Shown here: in pieces, positions 17,305-26,757 of the stretch
Layout of the letters: each line of letters opens with the position of its first letter
Position numbering within the stretch: position 1 is the first letter of the stretch
Assembly (NCBI GenBank): GCA_025358555.1
Contig: JANYJD010000329.1
Span: forward strand, 1 to 42,492
Source: Rhodoferax sp.
Lineage (GTDB): Bacteria > Pseudomonadota > Gammaproteobacteria > Burkholderiales > Burkholderiaceae_C
Reading direction: 5' to 3'
DNA length: 42,492 nucleotides
Program-made: the position numbers and the translations under genes
The notes under the pieces: model-generated
Seen by the model: the letters and a program-made list of their open reading frames with translations, nothing else
Database searches by the model: none
Told to the model about the DNA's origin: nothing

Positions 17305-18807
17305 TTAAAGTTGAAAAGCCACCCATCGTACGATACCTTCCACCAGCTCGCGCGCCAGCCCCGCTGGCCGTGGCACATACGCCACCGCGCCGCGCTGGTG
17401 GCTCTCAATCCAGAGGGCAAAACGCTCAACCACCGGTGGATCGTAAAACGCGACCATCAGCTCGTAGTTGAGAAACAGGCTTCTTTCGTCCAGGTTGGCC
17501 GAGCCCACCAGGGCCAGGCCCTCATCAATCAGCACCGCCTTGGCATGCATCATGCCCGGTGCCAGCCAGATTTTGGCACCTGCGGCAGCCAGCTCGCGCA
17601 GCGCCGGCGCGCGCGCAATATCGGCCAGATGGTGATTTGATTTGAGCGGCAGCAAAAGGTCAACTGCCACGCCGCGCCGCGCGGCAAGCGTCAGCGCCAG
17701 CAGCAAGGTCTGGTCGGGCACAAAGTACGGCGTGACGGCCAGGATGCGTCTGTGCGCCGTGAAGCAGCCCGAGACCAGCAGGGTGTAGATGGTGTCCTCG
17801 GCCTGGTCTGGGCCGCTGGGAACCAGGCGTGCATGCAGGGCGGCATCGGGGCGCAGTGCAATGGGGTGAGGCGGTTCGGGCGCAGCGCTGGCTGGCGATG
17901 CCGGCGCATCGGTCAAAGGCGACTCAGGCACGGCGCAGACTGGCTGCAAAATCGCAGCCGGTTTGCCCAGGGCGAACTGCCAGTCCAGCTCAAACCGCTG
18001 CTTCGCCTGTTGGGCCAGGTCGCCGCAGAGGTCAAAGCTCAGGTCAATCCACGTGGCCTTGTTTATGAGCGCTGCCGGGTCGCCTTCAAAGTATTCGGCC
18101 GCCAGGTTGCGCCCACCGCACCACAGGCGCTGGCCATCACTAATCACCATCTTGCGGTGGTTTCGCAAGTTGGTGCGGCCCCGCAAGCCAGAGGTCAGGG
18201 GCGACACAAACATCACCACTTGCACGCCTGCCACTTTGAGCCTTTTCAGGCTGGGGCGGCCCCCTACATAAAAACCGATGCCGTCAATCAGCAGGCGCAC
18301 GCGCACACCGTCGCGCGCGCGCCTTGCCAGGCTGGCCGCAATTTCATCGCCCAGCACGTCACGGCCCAGAAGGAAGCTGCACACATCCAGTGTCTGCGTG
18401 GCGCTGTCGATGATGGATCGAAGCGCTTGCAGGGCCTGCCCGCCATCCTGGTGAACGTCAAGCCCGTTGAAACAGGCGGCCTCAGCCAGGCCAATGGCTG
18501 TGGCCAGCCTGCCCGACTGGGGAGAAAATTGGGCCGGCGGCTGGCCGATGCGAGCGGGTGCCTGCTGTGCCACCAGCGCACCCGGCGCCCGCCGGGACGT
18601 CACTAGCTTGCGCCGGCCAAACATCAAATACAGCGGCAGCGCGATGTACGGAATCAGCACCAGCGTGACGACCCACGCAATGGCGGCAGACGGATGGCGG
18701 CGCTGCCTGAGGGTGTGCGAGGCAGTGGCATAAATCGCCAGCCCCAGCGTCACCACCAGGCCATGCAAGCCTATCCATCGCTGCTGGAAAAAAAGATCAT
18801 GCAGCAA
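17305..18807 (-). CDS. Cardiolipin synthase / phospholipase D family protein
   Basis: Two HKD-type motifs: NHRKMVISDGQRLWCGGRN and HAKAVLIDEGLALVGSANLDERS; N-terminal TM segments. Confidence 0.9.
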   Translation of the reverse strand: MLHDLFFQQRWIGLHGLVVTLGLAIYATASHTLRQRRHPSAAIAWVVTLVLIPYIALPLYLMFGRRKLVTSRRAPGALVAQQAPARIGQPPAQFSPQSGRLATAIGLAEAACFNGLDVHQDGGQALQALRSIIDSATQTLDVCSFLLGRDVLGDEIAASLARRARDGVRVRLLIDGIGFYVGGRPSLKRLKVAGVQVVMFVSPLTSGLRGRTNLRNHRKMVISDGQRLWCGGRNLAAEYFEGDPAALINKATWIDLSFDLCGDLAQQAKQRFELDWQFALGKPAAILQPVCAVPESPLTDAPASPASAAPEPPHPIALRPDAALHARLVPSGPDQAEDTIYTLLVSGCFTAHRRILAVTPYFVPDQTLLLALTLAARRGVAVDLLLPLKSNHHLADIARAPALRELAAAGAKIWLAPGMMHAKAVLIDEGLALVGSANLDERSLFLNYELMVAFYDPPVVERFALWIESHQRGAVAYVPRPAGLARELVEGIVRWVAFQL

Positions 18808-19483
18808 GACGTGCGTTCTGCGGGAACATGGCCTTGCGGGCGTCGTCGTCCATCTCGGTTTTGAAGGTGTAACGCGCCTTCAGCGCTTCCGCACGCTGTG
18901 CTGCAGGCCGGGCGTTAACTTCATCCAACAGGCGCTTGACGTTGGGCAATTTTGCCCAGGCCTCCGGCCCCAGCACGAAGGGAATGGCGCGCGCCCAGCC
19001 CCACACAGCCATGTCTACCAGCGTGTAGGTGTTGCCCAGCATGTAGGGGTGCTTGGCGAGTTGCGCGTCAATGATGTGCCAGTGGCGCCAGGCTTCAAAA
19101 TCGTAGCGGTTCACCGCATAGGTTTTGGGCTCGGGCGCGAAATGCTTGAAGTGCACCGCCTGGCCAGAGTACGGCCCAATGCCGGTGGCCACAAACATCA
19201 GCCATGAATGCATCTGCGCGCGCGCAGCCGGTGTGTTGGCGGGCAGAAACTTGCCGCATTTTTCAGCCAGATATAAAAGGATGGCATTGCTGTCAAACAC
19301 CACCGCGTCGCCATCCACCAGCGCGGGTGTTTTTGCGTTGGGGTTGATGGCGGTAAAGGCTGGTGCGTGCTGCTCGCCCTTGCGCGTGTCCACCGGCACC
19401 ACCTCGTAGGGCAAGCCGCTCTCTTCCAGATACAGGGCCACCTTGGCGGGGTTGGGAGAGGGATGGTAATAAAACTTGAGCAT
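18797..19483 (-). CDS. Glutathione S-transferase family protein
   Basis: MLKFYYHPSPNPAKVALYLEESGLPYEVVPVD...NPNAKTPALVDGDAVVFDSNAILLYLAEK. Confidence 0.92.
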   Translation of the reverse strand: MLKFYYHPSPNPAKVALYLEESGLPYEVVPVDTRKGEQHAPAFTAINPNAKTPALVDGDAVVFDSNAILLYLAEKCGKFLPANTPAARAQMHSWLMFVATGIGPYSGQAVHFKHFAPEPKTYAVNRYDFEAWRHWHIIDAQLAKHPYMLGNTYTLVDMAVWGWARAIPFVLGPEAWAKLPNVKRLLDEVNARPAAQRAEALKARYTFKTEMDDDARKAMFPQNARLAA

Positions 19484-19690
19484 TTGTGTCTTCTAGAAGT
19501 TGCGGAGATCTCAATTATGCAGTGGCACCGTGTGCGCAGCGCGGTTGCGGTAGCGCAGTGGTGATCAGCGCGATAGCTGTGCCAAAGCTGTGCCAAAGCC
19601 CGGCGCGCGGGCATTTTCCGGGCCGTACGGCTGCGGCGCGAAGCATGGTAGCCTTCCGGCTGGCACAACATTCAACATCAGGAAACCACC

Positions 19691-20368
19691 ATGGCCGACA
19701 CGTCAAGATTCGAGCTTTATTCATTTTGGCGCACGTCCGCCACCTACCGCGTTCGGGTGGCATGCAACCTCAAAGGCATCAGCCCGACGGAGCGCAACGT
19801 CAATCTGGATGCTGGCGAGCAACGGGGCGAAGCGTTCCTCAAAATCAACCCGATGGGGGCGATTCCGGCATTGATCGACACACAGGCCGACATGCCGCAC
19901 ACGCCCATCACGCAGTCGCTGGCAATCCTGGAGTTTCTGGACGAGGTTTATCCAACCCCTGCGCTGTTGCCGGCTGACCCGCATGGACGGGCCCGGGTCC
20001 GCTCGCTGGCAGCCATGCTGGCGGCAGACACGCATCCGCTCATTACACCGCGCGTCAAAAAATACCTGGTGGCCGAAGCCAAGTTTGACGATGCTGCCTG
20101 GCGCGCCTGGCAAATCCAATGGTTCACCACAGGCCTGCAGGCAGTCGAGCAGCGCCTAGCCAACGAACCTGGCACCGGCAGCTTTTGCCATGGCGAGTCA
20201 GTCACTACCGCCGACATCTGCCTGGCCAGCATTTTGGTGGTGATGCGCGTCTTCAAAATTGAGGTGCCGAACATCCCCACCATCCAACGCATCATGGCGC
20301 ACTGCGAGAAGCAAGAAGCGTTTGCCAAGGCAGCGCCCGCATTGCAGGCGGGTGCGCCGCAGGCTTGA
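19691..20368 (+). CDS. maiA: Maleylacetoacetate isomerase-like (zeta-class GST)
   Basis: FELYSFWRTSATYRVRVACNLKGISPTERNVNL; INPMGAIPALID; ITQSLAILEFLDEVYP. Confidence 0.85.
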   Translation: MADTSRFELYSFWRTSATYRVRVACNLKGISPTERNVNLDAGEQRGEAFLKINPMGAIPALIDTQADMPHTPITQSLAILEFLDEVYPTPALLPADPHGRARVRSLAAMLAADTHPLITPRVKKYLVAEAKFDDAAWRAWQIQWFTTGLQAVEQRLANEPGTGSFCHGESVTTADICLASILVVMRVFKIEVPNIPTIQRIMAHCEKQEAFAKAAPALQAGAPQA

Positions 20369-20372
20369 CGGC

Positions 20373-21131
20373 TCAGTGGTTTCGCCCGCCACCGTGGCCC
20401 TGCGCCTCGCCGGGGCGTTGGCCTTCACTGCGGCGCATGCCTTGGTGCGAGCGCGGTGCCACGGGCTGGCTTTGAATCGCCGGAGTTTGAATCGGTCCCT
20501 GAATCGGACGCACGCCAGGCGGCGGACGCTGGTCAAAACCAGGTCTTGGGCCTTGCGGGAGGCGCGGGGCAGGCACTACAGCCTGCGGTGGCGGGTGGGG
20601 GCCGCCGTACGGGCCTCCATAAGGTCGGTCGTGGGGCCGGTCATGGGGCCTGAACCCCGGATTGCCACCTGGCGGATGCTGAAAACCCGGCCTGAACACA
20701 GGATAAGGCACGGGCTGGGGCCGGTCAATCCAGCGCTGGCGCTGCGGGTACCACGGGCGATACCGATAGTAATCGTCCCAATAGCTGCCCACGCTGAAGG
20801 CGATGACGCCAATGCCGATGGCGGAGCCATACGTCAACAGCGGAACGTTCGCGCCCTGGTACGGATAAACAATGTTGCCAGCATAAAGCCAGCCGCGATT
20901 GGAGCCGACCAACACATCGCACCAGCGGTAGTCGCTCATGCAGCCTACAACGGTGATATTGACCCCCGCGCCAAGAGTTGCAACCACCGGATAATCGGCG
21001 GATGGCCCGGCCCGCAAATTGACTTCCTTGGACACGTAGGCCAACTGCTGGGCGTGTACAGCCGCTGGCACAGCGCACATGGTCGCGAGCATGGCCAGCG
21101 CCAGCGCGGCGAAGGTTTTGGCATGTTTCAT
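20373..21131 (-). CDS. Exported SH3-domain protein with Pro/His/Arg-rich tail
   Basis: Signal peptide MKHAKTFAALALAMLATMCAVPAAVHAQ; SKEVNLRAGPSADYPVVATLGAGVNITVVGCMSDYRWCDV. Confidence 0.8.
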   Translation of the reverse strand: MKHAKTFAALALAMLATMCAVPAAVHAQQLAYVSKEVNLRAGPSADYPVVATLGAGVNITVVGCMSDYRWCDVLVGSNRGWLYAGNIVYPYQGANVPLLTYGSAIGIGVIAFSVGSYWDDYYRYRPWYPQRQRWIDRPQPVPYPVFRPGFQHPPGGNPGFRPHDRPHDRPYGGPYGGPHPPPQAVVPAPRLPQGPRPGFDQRPPPGVRPIQGPIQTPAIQSQPVAPRSHQGMRRSEGQRPGEAQGHGGGRNH

Positions 21132-21185
21132 GGGGCACCTCCAATGCTGTATAACGCCTCTCATTGGCTTTAAGGGGACAAGACC

Positions 21186-22481
21186 ATGTCAGTTCAGCAG
21201 TCGTATTTGCAAAAACGTGTATCAGCCGCAGATGCAGTGCGCCAGGTTCGCAATGGCGATTTCATCATTGTCCCCACGGGAGTGGGCGAGCCCCCAACGC
21301 TGCTGGGCGCGCTGTCTGACGCCCGGCGCGATTTTCATGACGTGAAAGTGGCGCAAATTTTGGCGGTGCGCAAATACGACTACCTCGACTCCGAAACAGT
21401 GGCCAACGTGCGCCACGTGGCCTTCTTTTACGGCGGCGCCACCCGGGCGGGCGGCCAGGCAGGGTGGATTGATTTTCTGCCGGGTTATTTTTCGGAGATT
21501 CCCGCCCAGATCGAACGCGGCTTAATCCCCGCTGACGTGGTGTTTTCCATGGCCTCGCCGATGGACGCGCACGGTTACTTCTCGCTCAGCCTGGGGGCCG
21601 ACTACACCATGGCGGCCGTCGCCCGGGCCCGCGCCGTCGTGCTGGAGGTCAACCCCAACGTACCGTTCGCTTTTGGCAATTGCCATGTGCACATCTCGCA
21701 GGTGGCCGCGCTGGTGGAAAGCACCGAGCCGGTGTTTGAGGTGGGCCTGCCCACGATTGGCCCTGTGCAGGAGGCCATTGGCCGGTATGTGGCCGACATG
21801 ATTGACGACGGCTCCACCCTGCAAATCGGCTACGGCGGCATTCCTGACGCGGTGGTGATGCAGCTCACTCACAAGCATGACTTGGGCATCCACACCGAGA
21901 TGATTGGCGACGGCATCATGACGCTGGTGGAAAGCGGTGCCGTCACCAATGCACGCAAAAATTATTTGCCGGGGAAGATGGTGGCCACCTTCGCGCTGGG
22001 TTCGAAAAAGCTGTACCAGTTTCTAGACCGCAACCCGGCCATGGAGATCCACCCGGTGGACTACACCAACAGCCCCGAGCTTGCCGGACGCAACGACAAC
22101 CTGATCGCCATCAACGCCACCCTGCAGATTGACTTGCTGGGGCAGTGCGGCTCCGAGAGCCTGGGCCATGCGCCGTATTCCGGCACGGGCGGCCAATCGG
22201 ACTTTGTGCGCGCGGCCAACCGCTCGCGCGGCGGCAAGGCGTTTATCGTGGTGCCGTCAACGGCCAAGAACGACAGCATTTCACGCATCGTTCCCTCCTT
22301 GAGTCCCGGCACCCATGTGAGCACCAGCAAGAACGACATCAACTACGTTGTCACTGAGTTTGGCGTGGCACAGCTGCGCGGCAAATCTGCCAAACAGCGC
22401 GCGCAGGAGATGATCGCCATCGCCCACCCCAATTTCCGCGCGGAGCTGACGGAGCAGGCGAAGCGGGTGAATTTGGTCTGA
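21186..22481 (+). CDS. Acetyl-CoA hydrolase/CoA-transferase family protein
   Basis: GDFIIVPTGVGEPPTLL; LQIGYGGIPDAVVMQL; DLGIHTEMIGDGIM; GRNDNLIAINATLQIDLLGQ. Confidence 0.9.
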   Translation: MSVQQSYLQKRVSAADAVRQVRNGDFIIVPTGVGEPPTLLGALSDARRDFHDVKVAQILAVRKYDYLDSETVANVRHVAFFYGGATRAGGQAGWIDFLPGYFSEIPAQIERGLIPADVVFSMASPMDAHGYFSLSLGADYTMAAVARARAVVLEVNPNVPFAFGNCHVHISQVAALVESTEPVFEVGLPTIGPVQEAIGRYVADMIDDGSTLQIGYGGIPDAVVMQLTHKHDLGIHTEMIGDGIMTLVESGAVTNARKNYLPGKMVATFALGSKKLYQFLDRNPAMEIHPVDYTNSPELAGRNDNLIAINATLQIDLLGQCGSESLGHAPYSGTGGQSDFVRAANRSRGGKAFIVVPSTAKNDSISRIVPSLSPGTHVSTSKNDINYVVTEFGVAQLRGKSAKQRAQEMIAIAHPNFRAELTEQAKRVNLV

Positions 22482-22504
22482 CGCACTGACCCTGACCGCT
22501 GCGT

Positions 22505-23608
22505 TCAGCCCACCCGGCGCGGCACGCTGCACACCAGGTCACCGGGGTCATTGGCCGAAATGGCGCGGTCATTTTTGGCATGGGCCACATCCATGTCCCG
22601 CGGCAATGCCACGCCGTTTTTGACAGCCAGAATTTCGGCCATCACGCTCACGGCAATCTCGGGTGGCGTCTTGCTGCCGATGTAGATGCCGATGGGGCCA
22701 CGCAGCGGGGCCAGTGACGCCGCAGTCTGGTCGAAATGCTCAATCATGCGCTCCTTGCGGGCTTCGTTGTTGCGGCGCGACCCAATGGCGCCGACGTAAA
22801 ACGCCTCAGTCTTGAGGGCTTCCAGCAAGGCCAGATCGTCCAGCTTGGGGTCGTGCGTGAGGGCAACGACGCAGCTTCGCCGGTCGGGCTTGAAGGCCGT
22901 CACCACGTCATCCGGCATGTCGCTCACTACCGTCGCGTTGGGCACCGACCACGCTCCCCGGTATTCCTCACGCGGGTCGCACACCGTGACTGCAAAGCCG
23001 CTGAACAGCGCCATGGTGGCCAGGTATTCAGTGAGCTGGCCCGCGCCAATCAGCAACATGCGGTACTCGGGGCCAAAGGTGTTGACGAGCTCGGTGCTGG
23101 AAACACTTAAATCCTCCGGCCGCGCGCTGGGCTGCAAGCTGACCGCGCCATCCGCCAGCCGCACGGTGCGTTGCACGAGTTGACCGCCTTCGAGGTTTGT
23201 CACTAGTTGCACCAAGCTCGCCGCGTCGGGGTCAAACTCCAGCAGCAGCTCCAGCGTGCCCCCGCAGGGCAGGCCAAACTGGTGCGCCTCGTCGGCGGTG
23301 ATGCCGTATTTGATGAAGCTTGGCCGGCCAGCGGGGATGTGATGGTCACCCGCCGTGGCGTCAATGTTTGCGTCGGACTTTGCATCGGCCTGACGATACG
23401 CCTGCGTGTGCTTGTAGATCAAGTCGTCTTCAATGCAGCCGCCCGAAACCGATCCGACCACCGAGCCGTCTTCACACAACGCCATGATCGAGCCCACGGG
23501 GCGCGGTGACGAGCCCCAGGTGCGCACCACGGTGGCCAGCAGCGCACGCTTGCCCGCTTGGCGCCAATTGCGTAGCGTGCGCAAAACCATCACATCAAGG
23601 TTTTCCAT
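22505..23608 (-). CDS. XdhC/CoxI family molybdoenzyme maturation protein
   Basis: RALLATVVRTWGSSPRPVGSIMALCEDGSVVGSVSGGCIE; Rossmann-like ALTHDPKLDDLALLEAL; YVGAIGSRRNNEARKERM. Confidence 0.9.
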   Translation of the reverse strand: MENLDVMVLRTLRNWRQAGKRALLATVVRTWGSSPRPVGSIMALCEDGSVVGSVSGGCIEDDLIYKHTQAYRQADAKSDANIDATAGDHHIPAGRPSFIKYGITADEAHQFGLPCGGTLELLLEFDPDAASLVQLVTNLEGGQLVQRTVRLADGAVSLQPSARPEDLSVSSTELVNTFGPEYRMLLIGAGQLTEYLATMALFSGFAVTVCDPREEYRGAWSVPNATVVSDMPDDVVTAFKPDRRSCVVALTHDPKLDDLALLEALKTEAFYVGAIGSRRNNEARKERMIEHFDQTAASLAPLRGPIGIYIGSKTPPEIAVSVMAEILAVKNGVALPRDMDVAHAKNDRAISANDPGDLVCSVPRRVG

Positions 23609-23657
23609 AACCGTTCCTTATTGCGTATCGCCTACTGTGTCTATCGCGCCATTGCAA

Positions 23658-24266
23658 TCATGAAAATGCCTTGATGAGCCACACGAACCCAATCACGGCC
23701 ACAGCGCCTGCTATCCACAGCCAAAGTGGTATTCCAGAGCTATTTTTGGATGTAGCCCCCGCTGATACTGCATTATCAGCTACTACTTTAGTAGCATCTT
23801 CCTTGACGGCATAGGCTGCAGGGTGCGCCGTGCGCATGGTGTCGTCAAAGCGTTTAAAAAAGTCTTCAGCCATTGACTTGGCAGCGCCATCCACCAGGCG
23901 CTGGCCCAGCTGCGCGACCTTGCCGCCAACCGACGCATGCACCGTGTAGGTCAGCTCACAGCCCGCGTCATTAGGCTTGAGCAGCACGGCAGAATTGCCC
24001 TTGCCAAAACCGGCTGCACCGCCCTGCCCTTCAAAATTGATGGTGTAGGACGTAGGCGGCACGATCTCGCTCAAGACAATCTTGCCGGCAAACTTGGCCG
24101 ACACCGGGCCGATTTTGAGCGCCATGCCAATGGCGTATTGGTTCTCGCCGGTGGGCTCGACCTTGTCGCAGCCGGGAATGCAGGCCTTGAGCACGGCGGG
24201 ATCGTTCAGCGCGTCCCAGGCTTGCTGTTGGGTGATTGCCAATTGGCGGCTGCCTTGCATGTCCAT
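23658..24266 (-). CDS. coxG: CoxG family (SRPBCC) carbon monoxide dehydrogenase-associated protein with C-terminal TM
   Basis: MDMQGSRQLAITQQQAWDALNDPAVLKACIPGCDKVEPTGENQY; C-terminal TM IPLWLWIAGAVAVIGFVW. Confidence 0.9.
   Translation of the reverse strand: MDMQGSRQLAITQQQAWDALNDPAVLKACIPGCDKVEPTGENQYAIGMALKIGPVSAKFAGKIVLSEIVPPTSYTINFEGQGGAAGFGKGNSAVLLKPNDAGCELTYTVHASVGGKVAQLGQRLVDGAAKSMAEDFFKRFDDTMRTAHPAAYAVKEDATKVVADNAVSAGATSKNSSGIPLWLWIAGAVAVIGFVWLIKAFS
23741..23800 (-). repeat. Dispersed repeat copy E, inside the coxG coding sequence
   Basis: Minus: actaaagtagtagctgataatgcagtatcagcgggggctacatcc. Confidence 0.65.
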
Positions 24267-24310
24267 TTTTTTGATCCTTGACGTTTCAATAGCGTTTCTT
24301 CAGCGTTTCA

Positions 24311-25495
24311 CTAACGCTTCATAAGGGCGGCCAAACTCGCCGCCAAATCTTCCAGCTTGCTCACATTGTGAACCGCCAACATGCCGTGGGCCTGACTGTG
24401 CAGCGCAGCGGCACCGCGCGCCAGAGGGGCATAGCCTTCAAAGCGCAGCAGCGGGTTGAGCCACAGCAGGCGGCGGGATCGTAGGCGCAGCCAGGCGAGT
24501 TCTTTCACCAGCGCGCCGGGCTCGCCGGTGTCCAGCCCGTCGGTGATGATGAGCACCAGCGTGCGCCGCCCCACCAGCCGGCGCGAGTGCAGGCGGCGCA
24601 AGGTGGCCAGCGAATCGCCCAGTTGCGTGCCGCCAGCAAAGTCATCAATCGCGGCGCTGGCGTGGGCCAGCATGTCGTCGGTGTCGGCTACTTTGAAGGC
24701 CGGTGTCAGGTCCGTCAAGTGCGTGCCGAAGGCAAACACGTCACGCCGGGGGTGTCTGCGCGTGGCGGCATGCAAAAAAGCCAGCAGCAGGCGGGCATAG
24801 CGCTCCATCGAGCCCGACACGTCCACCAGCACCAAGAGCGGCAAGGCTTGCTGGCGCCGGGCCAGCCGGGGCAGCCGCACCAGCTCGCCGCCAGTTTGCG
24901 ACGCCTGGTGCATCACGCCTGGCCAGTGGATGCGCGCGCCCGAAGTGGCCGGGCGCGTGCGGCGCGACGCAAAATGCGGCAGCGGCAGGCGCACATCGCG
25001 TGCCAGGCGCTCCACCAGGCGGTACTCGCTGCCCGACAGCGAGTTGAAATCTGCGTGCTTGAGGCGGTCCAGGCTGCTTGCCGTCATGGCCGCGTCAAAC
25101 TCGACTTCTTTGTCGGACGGCTTCGGTTTGGCCTGCTGGCCATAAGCGTTTTGCGGCGCCAACGCCTCACGCACGCGCGGGCGGCGCTTGCTGGGCTCGG
25201 CCTTGCCTTCGGCGCTGGGCAGCAGTTGCGCCAGCAGTTTTGCTGCAACATCCGGGTTGCGGAAATAAGCGTCAAACAGCTCGCGGAAAACCATGCGGTC
25301 CTGCTCGCGGCTGACCATCACGGCTTCCATTGCAGCGCTGATGTCCTGCTTTTGCCCCAAGCCCACGGCGATTGCTGCATGCGTGGCCAGCGCGATGCGC
25401 GAGCTGTCAACCCGCACGCCGGCGCGGCGCAGCGTGCGGCCAAACCCGGCGATGTTGGCGGCGAGTTTGCCGGTTCTGGAATCGCCTAACTGCAT
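24311..25495 (-). CDS. coxE: VWA-domain CoxE-like protein
   Basis: LPLLVLVDVSGSMERYARLLLAFLHA (MIDAS); FAFGTHLTDLTPAF; position next to MoxR ATPase. Confidence 0.9.
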   Translation of the reverse strand: MQLGDSRTGKLAANIAGFGRTLRRAGVRVDSSRIALATHAAIAVGLGQKQDISAAMEAVMVSREQDRMVFRELFDAYFRNPDVAAKLLAQLLPSAEGKAEPSKRRPRVREALAPQNAYGQQAKPKPSDKEVEFDAAMTASSLDRLKHADFNSLSGSEYRLVERLARDVRLPLPHFASRRTRPATSGARIHWPGVMHQASQTGGELVRLPRLARRQQALPLLVLVDVSGSMERYARLLLAFLHAATRRHPRRDVFAFGTHLTDLTPAFKVADTDDMLAHASAAIDDFAGGTQLGDSLATLRRLHSRRLVGRRTLVLIITDGLDTGEPGALVKELAWLRLRSRRLLWLNPLLRFEGYAPLARGAAALHSQAHGMLAVHNVSKLEDLAASLAALMKR

Positions 25496-25513
25496 TTCAA
25501 GCCCGGATCGTCA

Positions 25514-26446
25514 TCAGGCATCCGCCTCGGCGGGCTTGAGCAGCGCCGTTGCCATGTCCGCCGTGAGCGCGGCTACGTCTTCGCGCTGCTTGAACAAAAT
25601 GCCTGCCGTGTCGGACACCACCTCGGGGTCTACGGCCAGCGTGTCCAGCGCCACTAGCGCCTTGGCCCATTCCACGCATTCGGCAATGCCGGGCGCGCGC
25701 TGGAAGGCGTTGGAAAACGGCGCTGACCGCAGCCGCCCGACGAACTCGGCCACCTGGGCTGACAGCGCCTCAGACGCGCCCGGCACCTGGGCGCGGATGA
25801 TGGTCAACTCACGCTCGCGGTCGGGGTAATCCAGCCAGTGGTAAAGGCAGCGGCGCTTAACCGCGTCATTGAGCTCGCGGGTGCGGTTGCTGGTCAAAAT
25901 CGTCACCGGCGTGACGAGCGCACGCACCGTACCAATCTCGGGGATGCTGACCTGGTACTCGCCCAGGTACTCCAGCAAAAACGCCTCAAAAGGCTCGTCG
26001 GCGCGGTCTACTTCGTCGATCAAAAGCACCGCACCAGGGGCTGGCGCCTGCAAGGCTTGCAGCAGCGGGCGGCGGATGAGGTAGCGGTCCTGGTAGACCT
26101 CGCGCTCCACGTCACGCGTGGCTTCATGCGGGGTGTTGGCGATGTTGCCCTGGCCGTGGTCTTTCAATTCAGCCGCACGCATGTGCAATAGCTGGGCAGC
26201 GTAATTCCACTCGTACAGGGCTTCGCGCTGCTCCAGGCCGTCGTAGCATTGCAGGCGCAGCATCTGGCGCTGCAACGCGGTGCTCAAGGCTTTGGCCAGC
26301 TCGGTTTTGCCCACGCCAGGCTCGCCTTCCAGCAACAGGGGGCGCTGGAGTTTGAGCGCCAGAAACACGGCGGTGGCCAGCCTGCGGTCGGCAAAGTAAC
26401 CTGCCGCTTCAAGGGCTTTGATAAGCGAATCAATAGTGGGGAACAT
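25514..26446 (-). CDS. coxD: MoxR-type AAA+ ATPase (CoxD-like)
   Basis: Walker A LLLEGEPGVGKTELAKAL; Walker B AVLLIDEVDRADEPFEAFLLE; TSNRTRELNDAVKRRCLYHWLDYP. Confidence 0.93.
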   Translation of the reverse strand: MFPTIDSLIKALEAAGYFADRRLATAVFLALKLQRPLLLEGEPGVGKTELAKALSTALQRQMLRLQCYDGLEQREALYEWNYAAQLLHMRAAELKDHGQGNIANTPHEATRDVEREVYQDRYLIRRPLLQALQAPAPGAVLLIDEVDRADEPFEAFLLEYLGEYQVSIPEIGTVRALVTPVTILTSNRTRELNDAVKRRCLYHWLDYPDRERELTIIRAQVPGASEALSAQVAEFVGRLRSAPFSNAFQRAPGIAECVEWAKALVALDTLAVDPEVVSDTAGILFKQREDVAALTADMATALLKPAEADA

Positions 26447-26590
26447 GGGCAAAGTGCTTCGGAATGGCGGTTGGGGATTTTGGGGTTGAAGGAACAGCGC
26501 GGCAATTGTCGTTACCAATGTTTTGGTCGGCATGGCGAAATGCCCGCCATTCGCTGCAACGAAACCAACCATTCGCCGAGAAGCGGTATA

Positions 26591-26652
26591 CTATAAATTA
26601 AATAGCTAATAATGCACTGTACACAAGGGCTACAGGCCATTTTAACCCCCAA
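26591..26652 (+). repeat. Dispersed repeat copy C
   Basis: ctataaattaaatagctaataatgcactgtacacaagggctacaggccattttaaccccc. Confidence 0.75.
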
Positions 26653-26757
26653 TATACACAAAAAAACCCCGCATCGGGTGACACGGGGCTTGCAGGGCCA
26701 AAACAAGGCGGAGCGAACCTGAAACCTGCACCAGCGATCGCCCCAGACCCGTATTTT

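Noticed and set aside
16324-17640. 438-aa plus-strand ORF opposite the Rieske oxygenase
   Set aside because: Antisense shadow ORF spanning the boundary of two clear minus-strand genes.
19574-19598. Short tandem agctgtgccaa x2 upstream of the maleylacetoacetate isomerase-like gene
   Set aside because: Only two 11-bp units; likely chance without further context.
26662-26693. Hairpin aaaaaaccccgcatcgggtgacacggggc as a regulatory RNA
   Set aside because: Most simply a transcription terminator-like hairpin after the cox operon intergenic region; no further support.
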